Source: Leptotrichia sp. oral taxon 215 str. W9775 (GTDB lineage Bacteria; Fusobacteriota; Fusobacteriia; Fusobacteriales; Leptotrichiaceae). From it: a DNA stretch of 64,000 nt. The DNA is taken from positions 1 to 64,000 of the forward strand of contig NZ_KI272836.1 of the NCBI RefSeq assembly GCF_000469505.1, in the 5' to 3' direction. This document shows positions 34,625 to 44,243 of this stretch, one piece after another. A model generated the notes under the pieces. That model did no database searches. It had not been told where the DNA came from and worked only from the letters and a program-made list of their open reading frames with translations. Each line of letters opens with the position of its first letter. Within the stretch, counting starts at the first letter, position 1. The position numbers and the translations under genes are program-made.

Positions 34625-34697
34625 ATATATCTATCTTTTTATTTTTTTAATAGATATATATAGATGTTATTGACTTTTAAAAAAGATATGTTATAAT
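34625..34697 (+). promoter_or_regulatory. SDR promoter and candidate GntR operator
   Basis: TTGACT (34670-34675), 16 bp, TATAAT (34692-34697, extended TGT). Upstream, ATATATCTAT (34625-34634) and ATAGATATAT (34650-34659) are an inverted repeat with a 15-bp spacer, lying between the two divergent genes. Confidence 0.55.
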
Positions 34698-34731
34698 ATA
34701 GTACAAAATTTTTAATAGGAGATGATTTAAA

Positions 34732-35475
34732 ATGGCTATAAAAAATAAGGTTGTTATAATTACAGGAGCTTCTTCAGGAATAGGAAAAGCTACCGCTCTG
34801 TTACTTGCCGAAAGTGGTGCAAAAGTTGTACTTGCCGCAAGAAATCAGGAAAAATTAGAGAAAGCGGTAAATGAAATAAAAGAAAGAAATGGAGAAGCTG
34901 TCTATAAAGTAACAGATGTATCAAAAAGAGAAGAGGTAAAATCATTAATTGATTTCACTATTTCAAAATACGGCAAAATTGATGTTATATTTAATAATGC
35001 AGGATTAATGCCTAATTCACCTTTATCTGAATTTAGGACAGATGAATGGGATGAAATGATTGATGTTAATTTAAAAGGTGTTGTAAATGGTATTGAGGCT
35101 GTACTTCCACATTTTATAGAACAGAAATCCGGTCATGTTATCAGTACTTCATCAGTCGCAGGATTAAATACATATTTGGGAGCAGGTATCTATTGCGCAA
35201 CAAAACATGGTGTTAAAGCTTTAATGGAAGTTCTCAGAAAAGAAAGTGCCAACGAAAAAAGAAATATCCGTACAACTACTCTTTATCTTGGAGCATTTAA
35301 GACAGAACTTGCAGAACGTATTACAAATAAGGCAATTAAAGAAAGAATTGAATTCCTCTATGATACGATTGGAGCAGATCCGATAATTGTTGCGGAAGCT
35401 GTGAAATTTGCCATTGACTTGCCTGAAGAAGTAAGTATAAATGAAATGACACTTTATCCAACGGCACAATTATAA
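34732..35475 (+). CDS. Short-chain dehydrogenase/reductase (classical SDR)
   Basis: 247 aa. Seen: TGASSGIGKATA (cofactor), NNAG (NAG motif), catalytic Ser in ISTSSVAG and YCATKHG (YxxxK, about 153-157). Arg37-type basic residue after the second strand (AARNQEK) favours NADP. Substrate unknown; similar to the YdfG/serine-3-dehydrogenase-like group. It is divergent from the GntR gene, which may control it. Confidence 0.88.
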   Translation: MAIKNKVVIITGASSGIGKATALLLAESGAKVVLAARNQEKLEKAVNEIKERNGEAVYKVTDVSKREEVKSLIDFTISKYGKIDVIFNNAGLMPNSPLSEFRTDEWDEMIDVNLKGVVNGIEAVLPHFIEQKSGHVISTSSVAGLNTYLGAGIYCATKHGVKALMEVLRKESANEKRNIRTTTLYLGAFKTELAERITNKAIKERIEFLYDTIGADPIIVAEAVKFAIDLPEEVSINEMTLYPTAQL

Positions 35476-35498
35476 TTTTCTACATATTAATAAAAAGG

Positions 35499-35553
35499 TA
35501 TACTGCACCCAAAATCTTGAATACAAGATTAAAAGTGCAGTACATTTTTTTAT
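35499..35553. terminator. Bidirectional terminator between SDR and dxs
   Basis: ACTGCAC...AATCTTG-N4-CAAGATT...GTGCAGT stem followed by a T-run on the plus strand; A-rich on the other side, so it can serve both convergent genes. Confidence 0.75.
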
Positions 35554-37317
35554 TTATTTCCCAAGAACCTTCAATACTTTTTCCGCTATCTGTTCCTTTG
35601 TAAGATTATTTCTTCTCAAAATTTCCTCAGCCGGAACTCTGTCAGTAAATTCCTTTTTTGCTCCAAAATTCATTACCTTCATATTCGATGTTCCATAGAA
35701 TCTCGTTACCTTTTCACCAAATCCTCCATCAAGTACAGCACTTTCAAGAGTTATTACAAGTCCATGGTTTTCTTTCAGTTTTTCCAGCACTTCTTCATCT
35801 ATTCCTGTAATAAATCTTGGATTGATTAACGTTGCATCTATACCATTTTCCTTCAGAAGTTCTTTTACTTCCTTTCCTAAATGATAGAAGTCTCCCAGCC
35901 CAATAATTGCAACATCACTTCCGGCTTCCTTTATTACATATTTGTTAAGTTCGCTGAAATCAGGTTTTATTTCCTCACCAGTTGAAACTACACCATTTAA
36001 TGGAACTCTTATTGCTACAGGATGCTCCTTATATTCTATTGCCCAGTCCAGCATTGCAAAATATTCCTCCTTGCCTGTAGGAGAAAGATAAACCATATTA
36101 GGTATATTTCCTATAACCTGTTCATCAAAATATCCAAGATGAGTAACATCATTCATTCCTGTAAGTCCACCTACAAACACAAGAATTACTGCAGGATTAT
36201 TATTTATACATAAGTCCTGTGAAAGCTGGTCGTAAGTTCTCTGAACAAATGTGCTGTATACTCCATATACAGGCTTTCCACCATTTGCCGCTATTCCTGA
36301 TGCCAATGCAACAGCATGTTCTTCAGCTATTCCCACATCTACAAACTGTTTTCCTGCTTCTGCCCTTCTTTTGGCATTAAATCCCATTACAGTTGGAGTT
36401 CCAGAGCTTATTGCAACCAGTGCAGGATCTTTCTTCATTTTTTCAAGCAGATATTCCCCTGTGAGGTCAGAATATGCTTCTTCATCATCAGGTGTATCAA
36501 TTTTAATTTTCCCTGTTGCCGGATCAAAAGGTGCATTATAATGCCAAGGTTCCTTATTTTCTTCTGCAAATGGAAGACCTTTCCCTTTTATAGTATGAAT
36601 ATGCAGAACAATAGGATGATCAATATCCTTCACACTTTCAAATACCTTTATAAGCTCATCTATATTATGACCGTCCTTCACATAAATATAATCAAGTCCT
36701 AGTGCCTTAAACAGGTTATTTGGCGATTTTCCTTCTGTTTCCCTCAATTCCTTCAATGTCTTATATAGTCCGCCATGATTTTCTGCAATTGACATATCAT
36801 TGTCATTTACAATAATAATCATATTTGTTCCCTGTTCAGAAATATTGTTCAGCCCTTCATATGCTTCTCCTCCGCTCAGTGAACCGTCTCCTATAATTGC
36901 AACTATATTTTCATTGTCTCCCTTCAGATCCCTTGCTTTTGCAAGTCCTGTAGCCAGACTTATGGAAGTTGATGTATGCCCCACTTTAAAAAAGTCATGT
37001 ACACTTTCATCCTGATTTGTATATCCTGAAATTTCTGAAAATTTATCAGGATTTAAAAATCCTTCCTTTCTTCCTGTAAGTATTTTATGTGGATAACACT
37101 GGTGGGAAACATCAAATACAAATTTATCCTTTGGTGAATTAAACACATAGTGTAAAGCTATTATAACTTCAACCATCCCAAAGTTAGGCCCTACGTGTCC
37201 TCCAATTTTTGTAAGTCTGCTAAGTAATGCCTCCCTCACATCACCTGCCAGTACTTTTAACTCATCTTTTGACAATCTCTTTATATCTTCAGGAGAATTT
37301 ATTTTTTCTAACGCCAT
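35554..37317 (-). CDS. dxs: 1-deoxy-D-xylulose-5-phosphate synthase (Dxs)
   Basis: First enzyme of the MEP isoprenoid pathway: pyruvate plus glyceraldehyde 3-phosphate, thiamine-diphosphate dependent. Seen: GGHVGPNFG, DVSHQCYPHKILTGR, the ThDP motif GDGSLSGGEAYEGLNN, VGIAEEHAVALASG (catalytic Glu) and the C-terminal transketolase domain. 587 aa, shorter than the usual 610-630, and more diverged than typical Dxs (GGHVG for GGHLG), so transketolase-like function cannot be excluded. IspA of the same pathway is in the window. Confidence 0.85.
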   Translation of the reverse strand: MALEKINSPEDIKRLSKDELKVLAGDVREALLSRLTKIGGHVGPNFGMVEVIIALHYVFNSPKDKFVFDVSHQCYPHKILTGRKEGFLNPDKFSEISGYTNQDESVHDFFKVGHTSTSISLATGLAKARDLKGDNENIVAIIGDGSLSGGEAYEGLNNISEQGTNMIIIVNDNDMSIAENHGGLYKTLKELRETEGKSPNNLFKALGLDYIYVKDGHNIDELIKVFESVKDIDHPIVLHIHTIKGKGLPFAEENKEPWHYNAPFDPATGKIKIDTPDDEEAYSDLTGEYLLEKMKKDPALVAISSGTPTVMGFNAKRRAEAGKQFVDVGIAEEHAVALASGIAANGGKPVYGVYSTFVQRTYDQLSQDLCINNNPAVILVFVGGLTGMNDVTHLGYFDEQVIGNIPNMVYLSPTGKEEYFAMLDWAIEYKEHPVAIRVPLNGVVSTGEEIKPDFSELNKYVIKEAGSDVAIIGLGDFYHLGKEVKELLKENGIDATLINPRFITGIDEEVLEKLKENHGLVITLESAVLDGGFGEKVTRFYGTSNMKVMNFGAKKEFTDRVPAEEILRRNNLTKEQIAEKVLKVLGK

Positions 37318-37477
37318 TCTTTCATACCTCCATATCTTTAAATTATTTTAAGACAAGTATACCATATGGAGTTGACTGCAAGTCAAGTCCTTTTTGATTT
37401 TAAAAACAAAATAAATAATTACAGTTATATTTTCACATACAACCATAACTTGCTGCATTAACTTTAATAATTTAAAT

Positions 37478-37506
37478 TTTACATTTTTTTCAAATAAAGT
37501 TATAAT
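37478..37506 (+). promoter_or_regulatory. Promoter of the secreted 259-aa protein gene
   Basis: TTTACA, 17 bp, TATAAT, placing the start of transcription about 20 bp before the start codon. Confidence 0.65.
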
Positions 37507-37533
37507 ATGAAAAACAAATTTATGGAGGGAAAG

Positions 37534-38313
37534 ATGAAAAAGAAATTTTTTTTAATTTTACAATTTTTATTATTTTCAGTAATTTTAACTGCTGAAAATG
37601 CTGATACTTACAATAACTTTGAAAAATTTAATGTAAGATTCTCAAATGCCAACTTACCATTTCAAATTGTTGTTAACGAGTCTAAAGGAAAAGAATATTA
37701 TCCTGCTGAATTAAATGTTGGAAATTACCTGTTTTTTTCACCAACAAGATTAGCTGGACTAAATTATTACGAATTTTTTTCTGATGTTTTAAAAAAAGAT
37801 TTTAAAACTTACACAACTAATAAAAAGGGAAAAATAAAAAATGAAAGTAAAGTCTACCGTTATAATAAATCTGATTTTTATGCTAATTATAAGGATATGG
37901 TAAAAAGCGACAGATCTGAAATAAAAGATTTTTTAGGAATCGTATCAGCTGATACAAAATTAATCAGTCCTAATACTTATAAAATAACTAATTATGTCAC
38001 TGACAGAGGCTTTCTTATAACTATTCCTATGAATATGGCTTTTTATGTAAAACAGGTTAATGACAGTAAATTCATATGGTCTCTAAATAATAACTTTGAT
38101 AAGATTGATTACACCTTTACTCTTGAAAATAAGAAACTCATTGTAAGAAATGACAAAGAACAGATTGTTTTTACAGCTTACAGAAATGAAAACTCTTTAT
38201 TTTTTGAAACTGCTAAAGATAAATTTGAATATAAAGTAAATGAAGAAGATTCCCAATTTGAATCTTATAAAAATGGAAAACTTTTTGAATCATTGAAATA
38301 TAAAACAGAATAG
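37534..38313 (+). CDS. Secreted protein of unknown function (259 aa)
   Basis: Not recognised. Seen: signal peptide (MKKKFFLILQFLLFSVILTAE), then a Lys/Asn/Phe/Tyr-rich beta-type domain with VIGI-free pattern such as KTYTTNKKGKIKNESKVYRY and FTLENKKLIVRNDKEQIVFT (repeated short strands). Likely periplasmic. ATG 37534 follows GGAGGG; an upstream ATG at 37507 has no site. Single-gene unit with its own terminator. Confidence 0.68.
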   Translation: MKKKFFLILQFLLFSVILTAENADTYNNFEKFNVRFSNANLPFQIVVNESKGKEYYPAELNVGNYLFFSPTRLAGLNYYEFFSDVLKKDFKTYTTNKKGKIKNESKVYRYNKSDFYANYKDMVKSDRSEIKDFLGIVSADTKLISPNTYKITNYVTDRGFLITIPMNMAFYVKQVNDSKFIWSLNNNFDKIDYTFTLENKKLIVRNDKEQIVFTAYRNENSLFFETAKDKFEYKVNEEDSQFESYKNGKLFESLKYKTE

Positions 38314-38352
38314 AATATTAGAATTAAAACTTTCTTTTATTAGAAAAATAAA

Positions 38353-38408
38353 AGTAAAAATAGCTCTCTGAAGATATACTTTATTTTTTACAGATTGCTA
38401 TTTTTACA
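38353..38408 (+). terminator. Terminator of the 37534 gene
   Basis: GTAAAAATAGC and GCTATTTTTAC arms with a long loop. Confidence 0.55.
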
Positions 38409-38484
38409 ACTTTAATTTTTTATGGTCAGCACATTAGTGCTTTTTTTTTACTTTCTCATTAGAAATTAGAAATGACAATATATT

Positions 38485-39285
38485 TTAATTACTCATCTTC
38501 TTTGATTTCTCAACACATGACCTTACTGCATTTATTACAGTTCCTCTAAAGTTACCATTTTCTAGGGTATTAACTGCTTCAATAGTTGTTCCTGCAGGAG
38601 AAGTTACCTCATCCTTCAGCACTCCGGGATGCTTTCCTGTTTTAAGCAGCATTTCTGCAGAACCTTTTACTGTCTGGGCTACTATTTCATATGCCTTGTC
38701 CCTCGGCATTCCCTCCAGCACTCCACCGTCTGCAAGTGCTTCCATAAACATATAGACATAGGCCGGAAGTGACCCTGCTATTCCTGTGAAGGTATGCATA
38801 AGCTTTTCATCTATTTCGATACTTTTTCCAAAACTGTCAAGAATTCCAAATACAACCTTCTTTTCTTCTTCTTTTACATTTCCATTAAAAGTAACCGCCG
38901 TCATTCCTTCAAGTACCTGTGCCGGTGTATTAGGCATTATTCTTACTACTTTTTTATCTTTACCTGCAATATTTTCAACACTTTCAATACTAATTCCTGC
39001 AGCAATTGCAATTATTATCTTATTTTCATCTATCCTGTCCTTTATTTTATCCAGAACAGAATTGTAAATGTTTGGCTTTACAGACAGAACTATAACATCA
39101 CTGTTATCCACCACTTCAACTTCATTCTGTAAAGGTTTCACATTATATCTTTCAGAAAGTTCCCTTGACTTTTCCACATTTACATCAAATACATTTATAT
39201 CGCTTCCTGAAACATACTCTGATGTAACCAGTCCCTTTATCATGGCACTTCCCATATTTCCAGTACCTATAAATCCTATTTTCAT
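38485..39285 (-). CDS. proC: Pyrroline-5-carboxylate reductase
   Basis: Last step of proline synthesis. 266 aa. Seen: IGFIGTGNMGSAMIKG (NADPH), SVKPNIY, VVRIMPNTPAQV and the C-terminal signature EVTSPAGTTIEAVNTLENG. Third gene of proB-proA-proC, 38 nt behind proA. Confidence 0.94.
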   Translation of the reverse strand: MKIGFIGTGNMGSAMIKGLVTSEYVSGSDINVFDVNVEKSRELSERYNVKPLQNEVEVVDNSDVIVLSVKPNIYNSVLDKIKDRIDENKIIIAIAAGISIESVENIAGKDKKVVRIMPNTPAQVLEGMTAVTFNGNVKEEEKKVVFGILDSFGKSIEIDEKLMHTFTGIAGSLPAYVYMFMEALADGGVLEGMPRDKAYEIVAQTVKGSAEMLLKTGKHPGVLKDEVTSPAGTTIEAVNTLENGNFRGTVINAVRSCVEKSKKMSN

Positions 39286-39323
39286 TTTTCACCTTCATAT
39301 TAATTTTATCTATAATTTTACAT

Positions 39324-40583
39324 TTATTCCCTAATTTGCCCATTTCCTCTGATAATATACTTTGTTGTTGTAAGTTCCCTTACTCCCATAGGCCCTCTGG
39401 CGTGAAGTTTCTGAGTGGAAATTCCAATTTCCCCTCCATATCCAAATTCTCCACCATCTGAAAATCTTGTTGATGCATTCAGGTAAACTGCTGCCGAATC
39501 CACTTCATTCAGAAATTTTTCAGCATTATCTATTGATTCTGTTATTATTGAATCTGAATGCTGTGTGCTATGTTCATTTATGTAGTCTATTGCCTCATCT
39601 ACATTTTCCACAAGTTTCAGTGACATTATCATATCAAGGTATTCTGCTCCAAAATCTTCTTCATTTGCCAGCTTTACATCATTTCTGTTTACAATATCAA
39701 GTGCTTCCCTGCTATATCTAAGTTCTACACCACTTTTTATAAGCATATCTGTCACTTCAGGCAGTATCTTTTCAGCAATATTTTTATGAACCAGTACTGT
39801 TTCTATTGAATTACACGTACTTGGCCTCTGGATTTTTGCATTTTTTATAATCGGCAGAATGTTCCCTATTTTTGCACTTTCATCCACAAATACATGGCAC
39901 ACTCCTGCACCTGTTTCAATTATAGGAATTGTAGCATTTTCAATAATAAACTTCTTCAGTCCTTTTCCTCCTCTAGGTATGAGGACATCAATATACTGAT
40001 TCATTTTTACCATTTCATTTACAAGTGCCCTGTCAGTATTTTCTATAAGTTGAACTGAATTTTCAGGTAATCCTGCCTTAACTCCCGTTTCGTTAAAAAG
40101 TCTGCTCAAGTAAATATTTGAATTTATTGCATTTGCCGATCCCCTTAAAATTACCGCATTGGATGATTTTATTGCAAGTCCTGCCGAATCTATTGTCACA
40201 TTTGGCCTTGATTCGTATATGATTCCAAGTACACCTAATGGTACCCTTTTTTTCTCGATAGTCATTCCATTTTTATGTTTCCAGCCTGAAAGTATTTCCC
40301 CGATAGGATCAGTAAAGGCAGCTATTTCCATTAATCCCTGTGACATAGCTTCAATCCTTTTATCTGTTAGTTCCAGCCTATCCAGAAGTGCAAAGGAAAG
40401 CCCTTCCTTCTTACCATTTTCAAGATCCAGCCTATTTGCTTCCTTTATTTCTTCCTTTTTATTAATCAGCTCTTCAGCAATCATTACAAGAACTTTGTTT
40501 TTTGTCCTTGTATCCAGAGTAAGAAGTTTTTTCGACGCTTCCTTTGCCTTCTTTCCCATTTCTTCAATATATCCGCTAATCAT
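39324..40583 (-). CDS. proA: Glutamate-5-semialdehyde dehydrogenase (gamma-glutamyl phosphate reductase)
   Basis: Second step of proline synthesis. 419 aa. Seen: GVLGIIYESRPNVTIDSA, VILRGSANA, VLIPRGGKGLKKFI, catalytic Cys in RPSTCNSIET, and the C-terminal FGYGGEIGISTQKLHARGP. ATG 40583 follows AAAGGAAG; an ATG 15 bp upstream overlaps the site. Confidence 0.95.
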   Translation of the reverse strand: MISGYIEEMGKKAKEASKKLLTLDTRTKNKVLVMIAEELINKKEEIKEANRLDLENGKKEGLSFALLDRLELTDKRIEAMSQGLMEIAAFTDPIGEILSGWKHKNGMTIEKKRVPLGVLGIIYESRPNVTIDSAGLAIKSSNAVILRGSANAINSNIYLSRLFNETGVKAGLPENSVQLIENTDRALVNEMVKMNQYIDVLIPRGGKGLKKFIIENATIPIIETGAGVCHVFVDESAKIGNILPIIKNAKIQRPSTCNSIETVLVHKNIAEKILPEVTDMLIKSGVELRYSREALDIVNRNDVKLANEEDFGAEYLDMIMSLKLVENVDEAIDYINEHSTQHSDSIITESIDNAEKFLNEVDSAAVYLNASTRFSDGGEFGYGGEIGISTQKLHARGPMGVRELTTTKYIIRGNGQIRE

Positions 40584-40659
40584 TTTTCTTCCTTTCATTC
40601 TTTAGCATATCATCTTTACCATACTGTTTCCATTTCCCAAGAAATCTATCCCACAAGTA

Positions 40660-41802
40660 TTATCCCTTTGTAATTACCATATTGTCTATGTGCACTACAA
40701 CATCATCATACTTATGGCCAAGTATATTTTCTATATCTTCACTTCTGTGCCCCATAATAAGTTCTATTTCATCTGAAGAGTAGTTTGAAATACCTGTTGC
40801 TATATTTTCATTTTTCATATTCATGATTTTTACTACCGTTCCCTTCTCAAAGTTACCTTCAAATGATTTTATTCCCACCGGAAGAAGACTTTTCCCTTTA
40901 AATAATGCCTTTTCAGCACCTTCATCTATTGTAATTACTCCCTTTTTATTTGTTCCGTATGCAAGCCAGTATTTTTTGGAGCTTATTTTCTTATATTTCT
41001 TTGTAAACAATGTTCCGACATTTTCCTTTTCCACTATCCTTGTAATATTCTTCGGATCCTCTCCACTTGCAATTACCATATTTGTACCTATTTTAGTTGC
41101 CATTTCCGCAGCAATTATTTTAGTAATCATTCCACCTGTACCAAATTTCGACCCTTCTCCACCTGCAGTTTTTTTAATATCATCATCTATTTTACCAACA
41201 ATTTCTATCAGATTTGCATCTTCATATTTCTGAGGATTTTTGTTATATAATCCCTGTACATCAGATAATATAATCAGAAGATCTGCATCTATAAGGCCTG
41301 AAACTAATGCTGAAAGAGTGTCGTTATCTCCCACCTTCAGCTCGTTTGAAACTATTGCATCATTTTCATTTATTACAGGTATTATTTTATTTTTCAGAAG
41401 AGTATTACAGACATTTCTCGCATTAAGATATCTTCTCCTGTCTGAAAAGTCCCCTCTTGTAAGCAGAAGCTGACCAATTATTTTCCCATATTCCTGAAAA
41501 AGCAGCTGATACAAATGAGTCAGTGCCACCTGTCCCACTGATGCCAATGCCTGTTTCTCAGACAGCGTCTTTGGACGCTCCGTTAAACCAAGCTTTCCCA
41601 TTCCGGCTCCTACTGCTCCCGATGTTACCAGTACCACATCATAACCTTTATTAGATAAATTGCTCAGTTCTGCAACTATTTTCTTTATTTTTTCTATATT
41701 CAGGTTTCCATCTTCCTTTGTAAGCGTTGATGTTCCCACCTTTACTACTATTTTTTGAATATTTTCCAATATTTCTTCTCTTCTGTTTGTCTGTCTTTTC
41801 AT
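40660..41802 (-). CDS. proB: Glutamate 5-kinase with PUA domain
   Basis: First and feedback-controlled step of proline synthesis. 380 aa: kinase domain (VVKVGTSTLT, VTSGAVGAGMGKLG, NENDAIVSNELKVGDNDTLSA, SKFGTGGMITKI) and a C-terminal PUA domain (about 280-360), which the shorter form of the enzyme lacks. Starts 33 nt behind the amylase gene. Confidence 0.95.
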   Translation of the reverse strand: MKRQTNRREEILENIQKIVVKVGTSTLTKEDGNLNIEKIKKIVAELSNLSNKGYDVVLVTSGAVGAGMGKLGLTERPKTLSEKQALASVGQVALTHLYQLLFQEYGKIIGQLLLTRGDFSDRRRYLNARNVCNTLLKNKIIPVINENDAIVSNELKVGDNDTLSALVSGLIDADLLIILSDVQGLYNKNPQKYEDANLIEIVGKIDDDIKKTAGGEGSKFGTGGMITKIIAAEMATKIGTNMVIASGEDPKNITRIVEKENVGTLFTKKYKKISSKKYWLAYGTNKKGVITIDEGAEKALFKGKSLLPVGIKSFEGNFEKGTVVKIMNMKNENIATGISNYSSDEIELIMGHRSEDIENILGHKYDDVVVHIDNMVITKG

Positions 41803-41835
41803 ATTATCACTTGCTTTCTGTAATTGTTTTTTCTA

Positions 41836-43284
41836 TTATTTTTCTTCAGGAACCCAGACAGAAATTTTTCCTGCCTTAACTTTAAATGCCGCAAATCCAC
41901 TATCATCTATCACAACATTGTCAAATCCGCTTCCTGTAACTTCCTTCCATACCTGACCTGTACGATTTTGTCCTACTTCTATCACTTTTTCCCCATCTTC
42001 ATTATTTGAAAGAATAGCTGCACATCCGGTATTCAGGTCATTTTCCCTTCCTGTTCTATAAATTCCTACAATATCAGGGTCATCAAAATAGTCAATTTCT
42101 CCACCATAGGCATAATGTTTTCTCACGTGAAGCAGCTGATCTATTATCCATCTATGTTCACTTTCCTGTCCACCGACACCGTAGTAATCACCATAGAACA
42201 GACAAGGGTAACCTCTTTCTGCAAGAAGTATTATTGCGTAGGCATGTGGCTTGAACCAGCTTTCTATCTGGGATTCAAGTGCGCTTCCCTTCTGTGAATC
42301 ATGATTATCCACAAAAGAAACTGCCTGCATTGAATCTGACATCAGTATAGTATTGTCAAAAATTGTTCTCAAATCAAAATCTTTCCCCCTTACTGATGCT
42401 TCATGGAAATTAAAATGAAGACCTACATCAAATAAATCTGTTGCATACTCCAGACTTTCCAGATACTCCTTCAATGTCCCAAGGTCATCCTTCCAGTATT
42501 CTCCAACAGAATAAAATTCTTCCCCATAGACACCTCTGACTTCATCAAGAAATTCCTTTATAAATCCTTCACTTATATGTTTTACTGCATCCATTCTGAA
42601 TCCATCCAGCTTCAGTTCATTTACTACCCATTTTCCCCAGCTTATTACTTCCTTTTTAACTTCTGGATGGGCATAGTTCACGTCTGCATTCATGAGATAG
42701 TCATAGTTTCCCATTTCAGAATCCACTTCTTCAGACCAGTTTTTATTTTCTCCCACTATTTTGTAAATAGCAGTTTTCTTATTTTCATTATTAAAATCTA
42801 CTCCCGTAAAAAGATTGTAGTTCCATTTAAAAGCTGAATATTTATCATTTCTTCCAGGGAATGTAAACTTTGTCCACCCTTCAATTTCATAAGGATCGCT
42901 AACTTCTTCATTTCTGTTTCCGGAAGATACTTCTATAGCCAGGAATCTCTCTGTTTCATCTGCACCTGCCTTGTGATTGAGCACCACATCAAGATAAACA
43001 TCTATATCATATCTATGAAGTTCTTCAATTGCCTCCATCAATTCCTGTTTTGTCCCATATTTTGTCCTTACTGTACCCTTCTGGTCAAATTCCCCCAAAT
43101 CCCATAAATCATAGGCACCATATCCAACATCCATTGAAGAAGTACCTTTATATGCAGGAGGAATCCACACTGCAGAAACACCTATTTCACTTAAATGTTT
43201 CGCATCATTTTTCAGTCTTTCCCAATGTTTACCGTCATCAGGAAGATTCCACTCAAAATATTGAATCATTACTCCATTTTCCAT
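41836..43284 (-). CDS. Cytoplasmic alpha-amylase (GH13, AmyS-like)
   Basis: 482 aa, no signal peptide, so it acts on internal glycogen or maltodextrin. Seen: GVSAVWIPPAYKG, VLNHKAGAD, DGFRMDAVKHI (nucleophile Asp), GEYWKDD (acid/base Glu), and FVDNHDSQ (third Asp). Typical of the GH13_5 bacterial liquefying type. It sits between kdsB (27 nt) and proB (33 nt), apparently in one transcript with unrelated functions. Confidence 0.92.
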   Translation of the reverse strand: MENGVMIQYFEWNLPDDGKHWERLKNDAKHLSEIGVSAVWIPPAYKGTSSMDVGYGAYDLWDLGEFDQKGTVRTKYGTKQELMEAIEELHRYDIDVYLDVVLNHKAGADETERFLAIEVSSGNRNEEVSDPYEIEGWTKFTFPGRNDKYSAFKWNYNLFTGVDFNNENKKTAIYKIVGENKNWSEEVDSEMGNYDYLMNADVNYAHPEVKKEVISWGKWVVNELKLDGFRMDAVKHISEGFIKEFLDEVRGVYGEEFYSVGEYWKDDLGTLKEYLESLEYATDLFDVGLHFNFHEASVRGKDFDLRTIFDNTILMSDSMQAVSFVDNHDSQKGSALESQIESWFKPHAYAIILLAERGYPCLFYGDYYGVGGQESEHRWIIDQLLHVRKHYAYGGEIDYFDDPDIVGIYRTGRENDLNTGCAAILSNNEDGEKVIEVGQNRTGQVWKEVTGSGFDNVVIDDSGFAAFKVKAGKISVWVPEEK

Positions 43285-43311
43285 AATTTTCCCCTTTCAT
43301 AACTTACATTT

Positions 43312-44055
43312 TTATAATGTTATTCCTTTTTCCTTAACATATTCTATAACTTCTGCCAAATCTTCTTCCGTATCTACTCCTATTACTTCAGAATCTGTTT
43401 CCAGCACTTTTATTTTATAGCCGTTTTCTATAAATCTAAGCTGTTCCAGCGATTCTATCTTTTCCAGTACCCCTTCTTTAAGATTTTTAAGCTCATTTAA
43501 GAAATTTGAAGTGTATCCATATATTCCAATATGTTTGTAATACTTATAATCTCCAATCGGATTTCTTTCATAAGGAATTACCGATCTGCTGAAATAGATG
43601 GCATTACAGTTGAAATCAGTTATTACTTTCACTGTATTAGGATTGCTCACATCTTCATCCTTCCTGAATGCCTTCTTCAAGGTTACAATTTCAGACTTTT
43701 CTTCCCTGTAGTTATTTGCCAGAAGATTAATAGACTTTATATCTATAAGAGGTTCATCCCCCTGTATGTTTATAACAAAATCAAAATCACTGTATTCCGG
43801 GTTATTTATTACTTCTATTATTCTTGAAGTTCCATTTTCATGTTCTTTAGATGTCATAACAATATTTCCACCAAAATTTTTCACAGCATCGTATATTCTC
43901 TGATCATCAGTTGCCACAACAAGTTTATCAACAGCCGCATTTTCAGCCCTTTTATATACCCATTCAATCATAGGATATCCATTTATATCTTTTAAAGGTT
44001 TTCCTTCAAACCTTGTTGATGCATATCTTGCAGGAATTACTCCAAGTATTTTCAT
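43312..44055 (-). CDS. kdsB: 3-deoxy-manno-octulosonate cytidylyltransferase
   Basis: Makes CMP-Kdo for LPS. 247 aa. Seen: IPARYASTRFEGKPLKDING (CTP-binding loop), VATDDQRI, QGDEPLI, and YKHIGIYGY. Together with KdsC it shows an LPS-bearing outer membrane. First gene of a five-gene leftward run kdsB-amylase-proB-proA-proC. Confidence 0.95.
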   Translation of the reverse strand: MKILGVIPARYASTRFEGKPLKDINGYPMIEWVYKRAENAAVDKLVVATDDQRIYDAVKNFGGNIVMTSKEHENGTSRIIEVINNPEYSDFDFVINIQGDEPLIDIKSINLLANNYREEKSEIVTLKKAFRKDEDVSNPNTVKVITDFNCNAIYFSRSVIPYERNPIGDYKYYKHIGIYGYTSNFLNELKNLKEGVLEKIESLEQLRFIENGYKIKVLETDSEVIGVDTEEDLAEVIEYVKEKGITL

Positions 44056-44243
44056 AAACTCATCTCCTTAAAGGTAAATTTTATAGATAATTATATCATT
44101 TATCCGACTATATTGAAACAGATATTTTATCTGTAATTTAAATATCTATACCATATACATCTGCTATATATAATTTATATTTTTATTTTACCTGCAAATG
44201 ATATATTATAGAACCATAACATTAAAAAAAGGATGTGGTAAAT

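Noticed and set aside
40159..40605. 148-codon open frame on the plus strand opposite proA
   Set aside because: Antisense shadow of a clear gene; no ribosome site, no recognisable protein, Ser/Phe/Ile-rich as expected from reverse reading of an AT-rich gene.
40823..41233. 136-codon plus-strand frame opposite proB
   Set aside because: Antisense shadow; composition typical of reverse frames.
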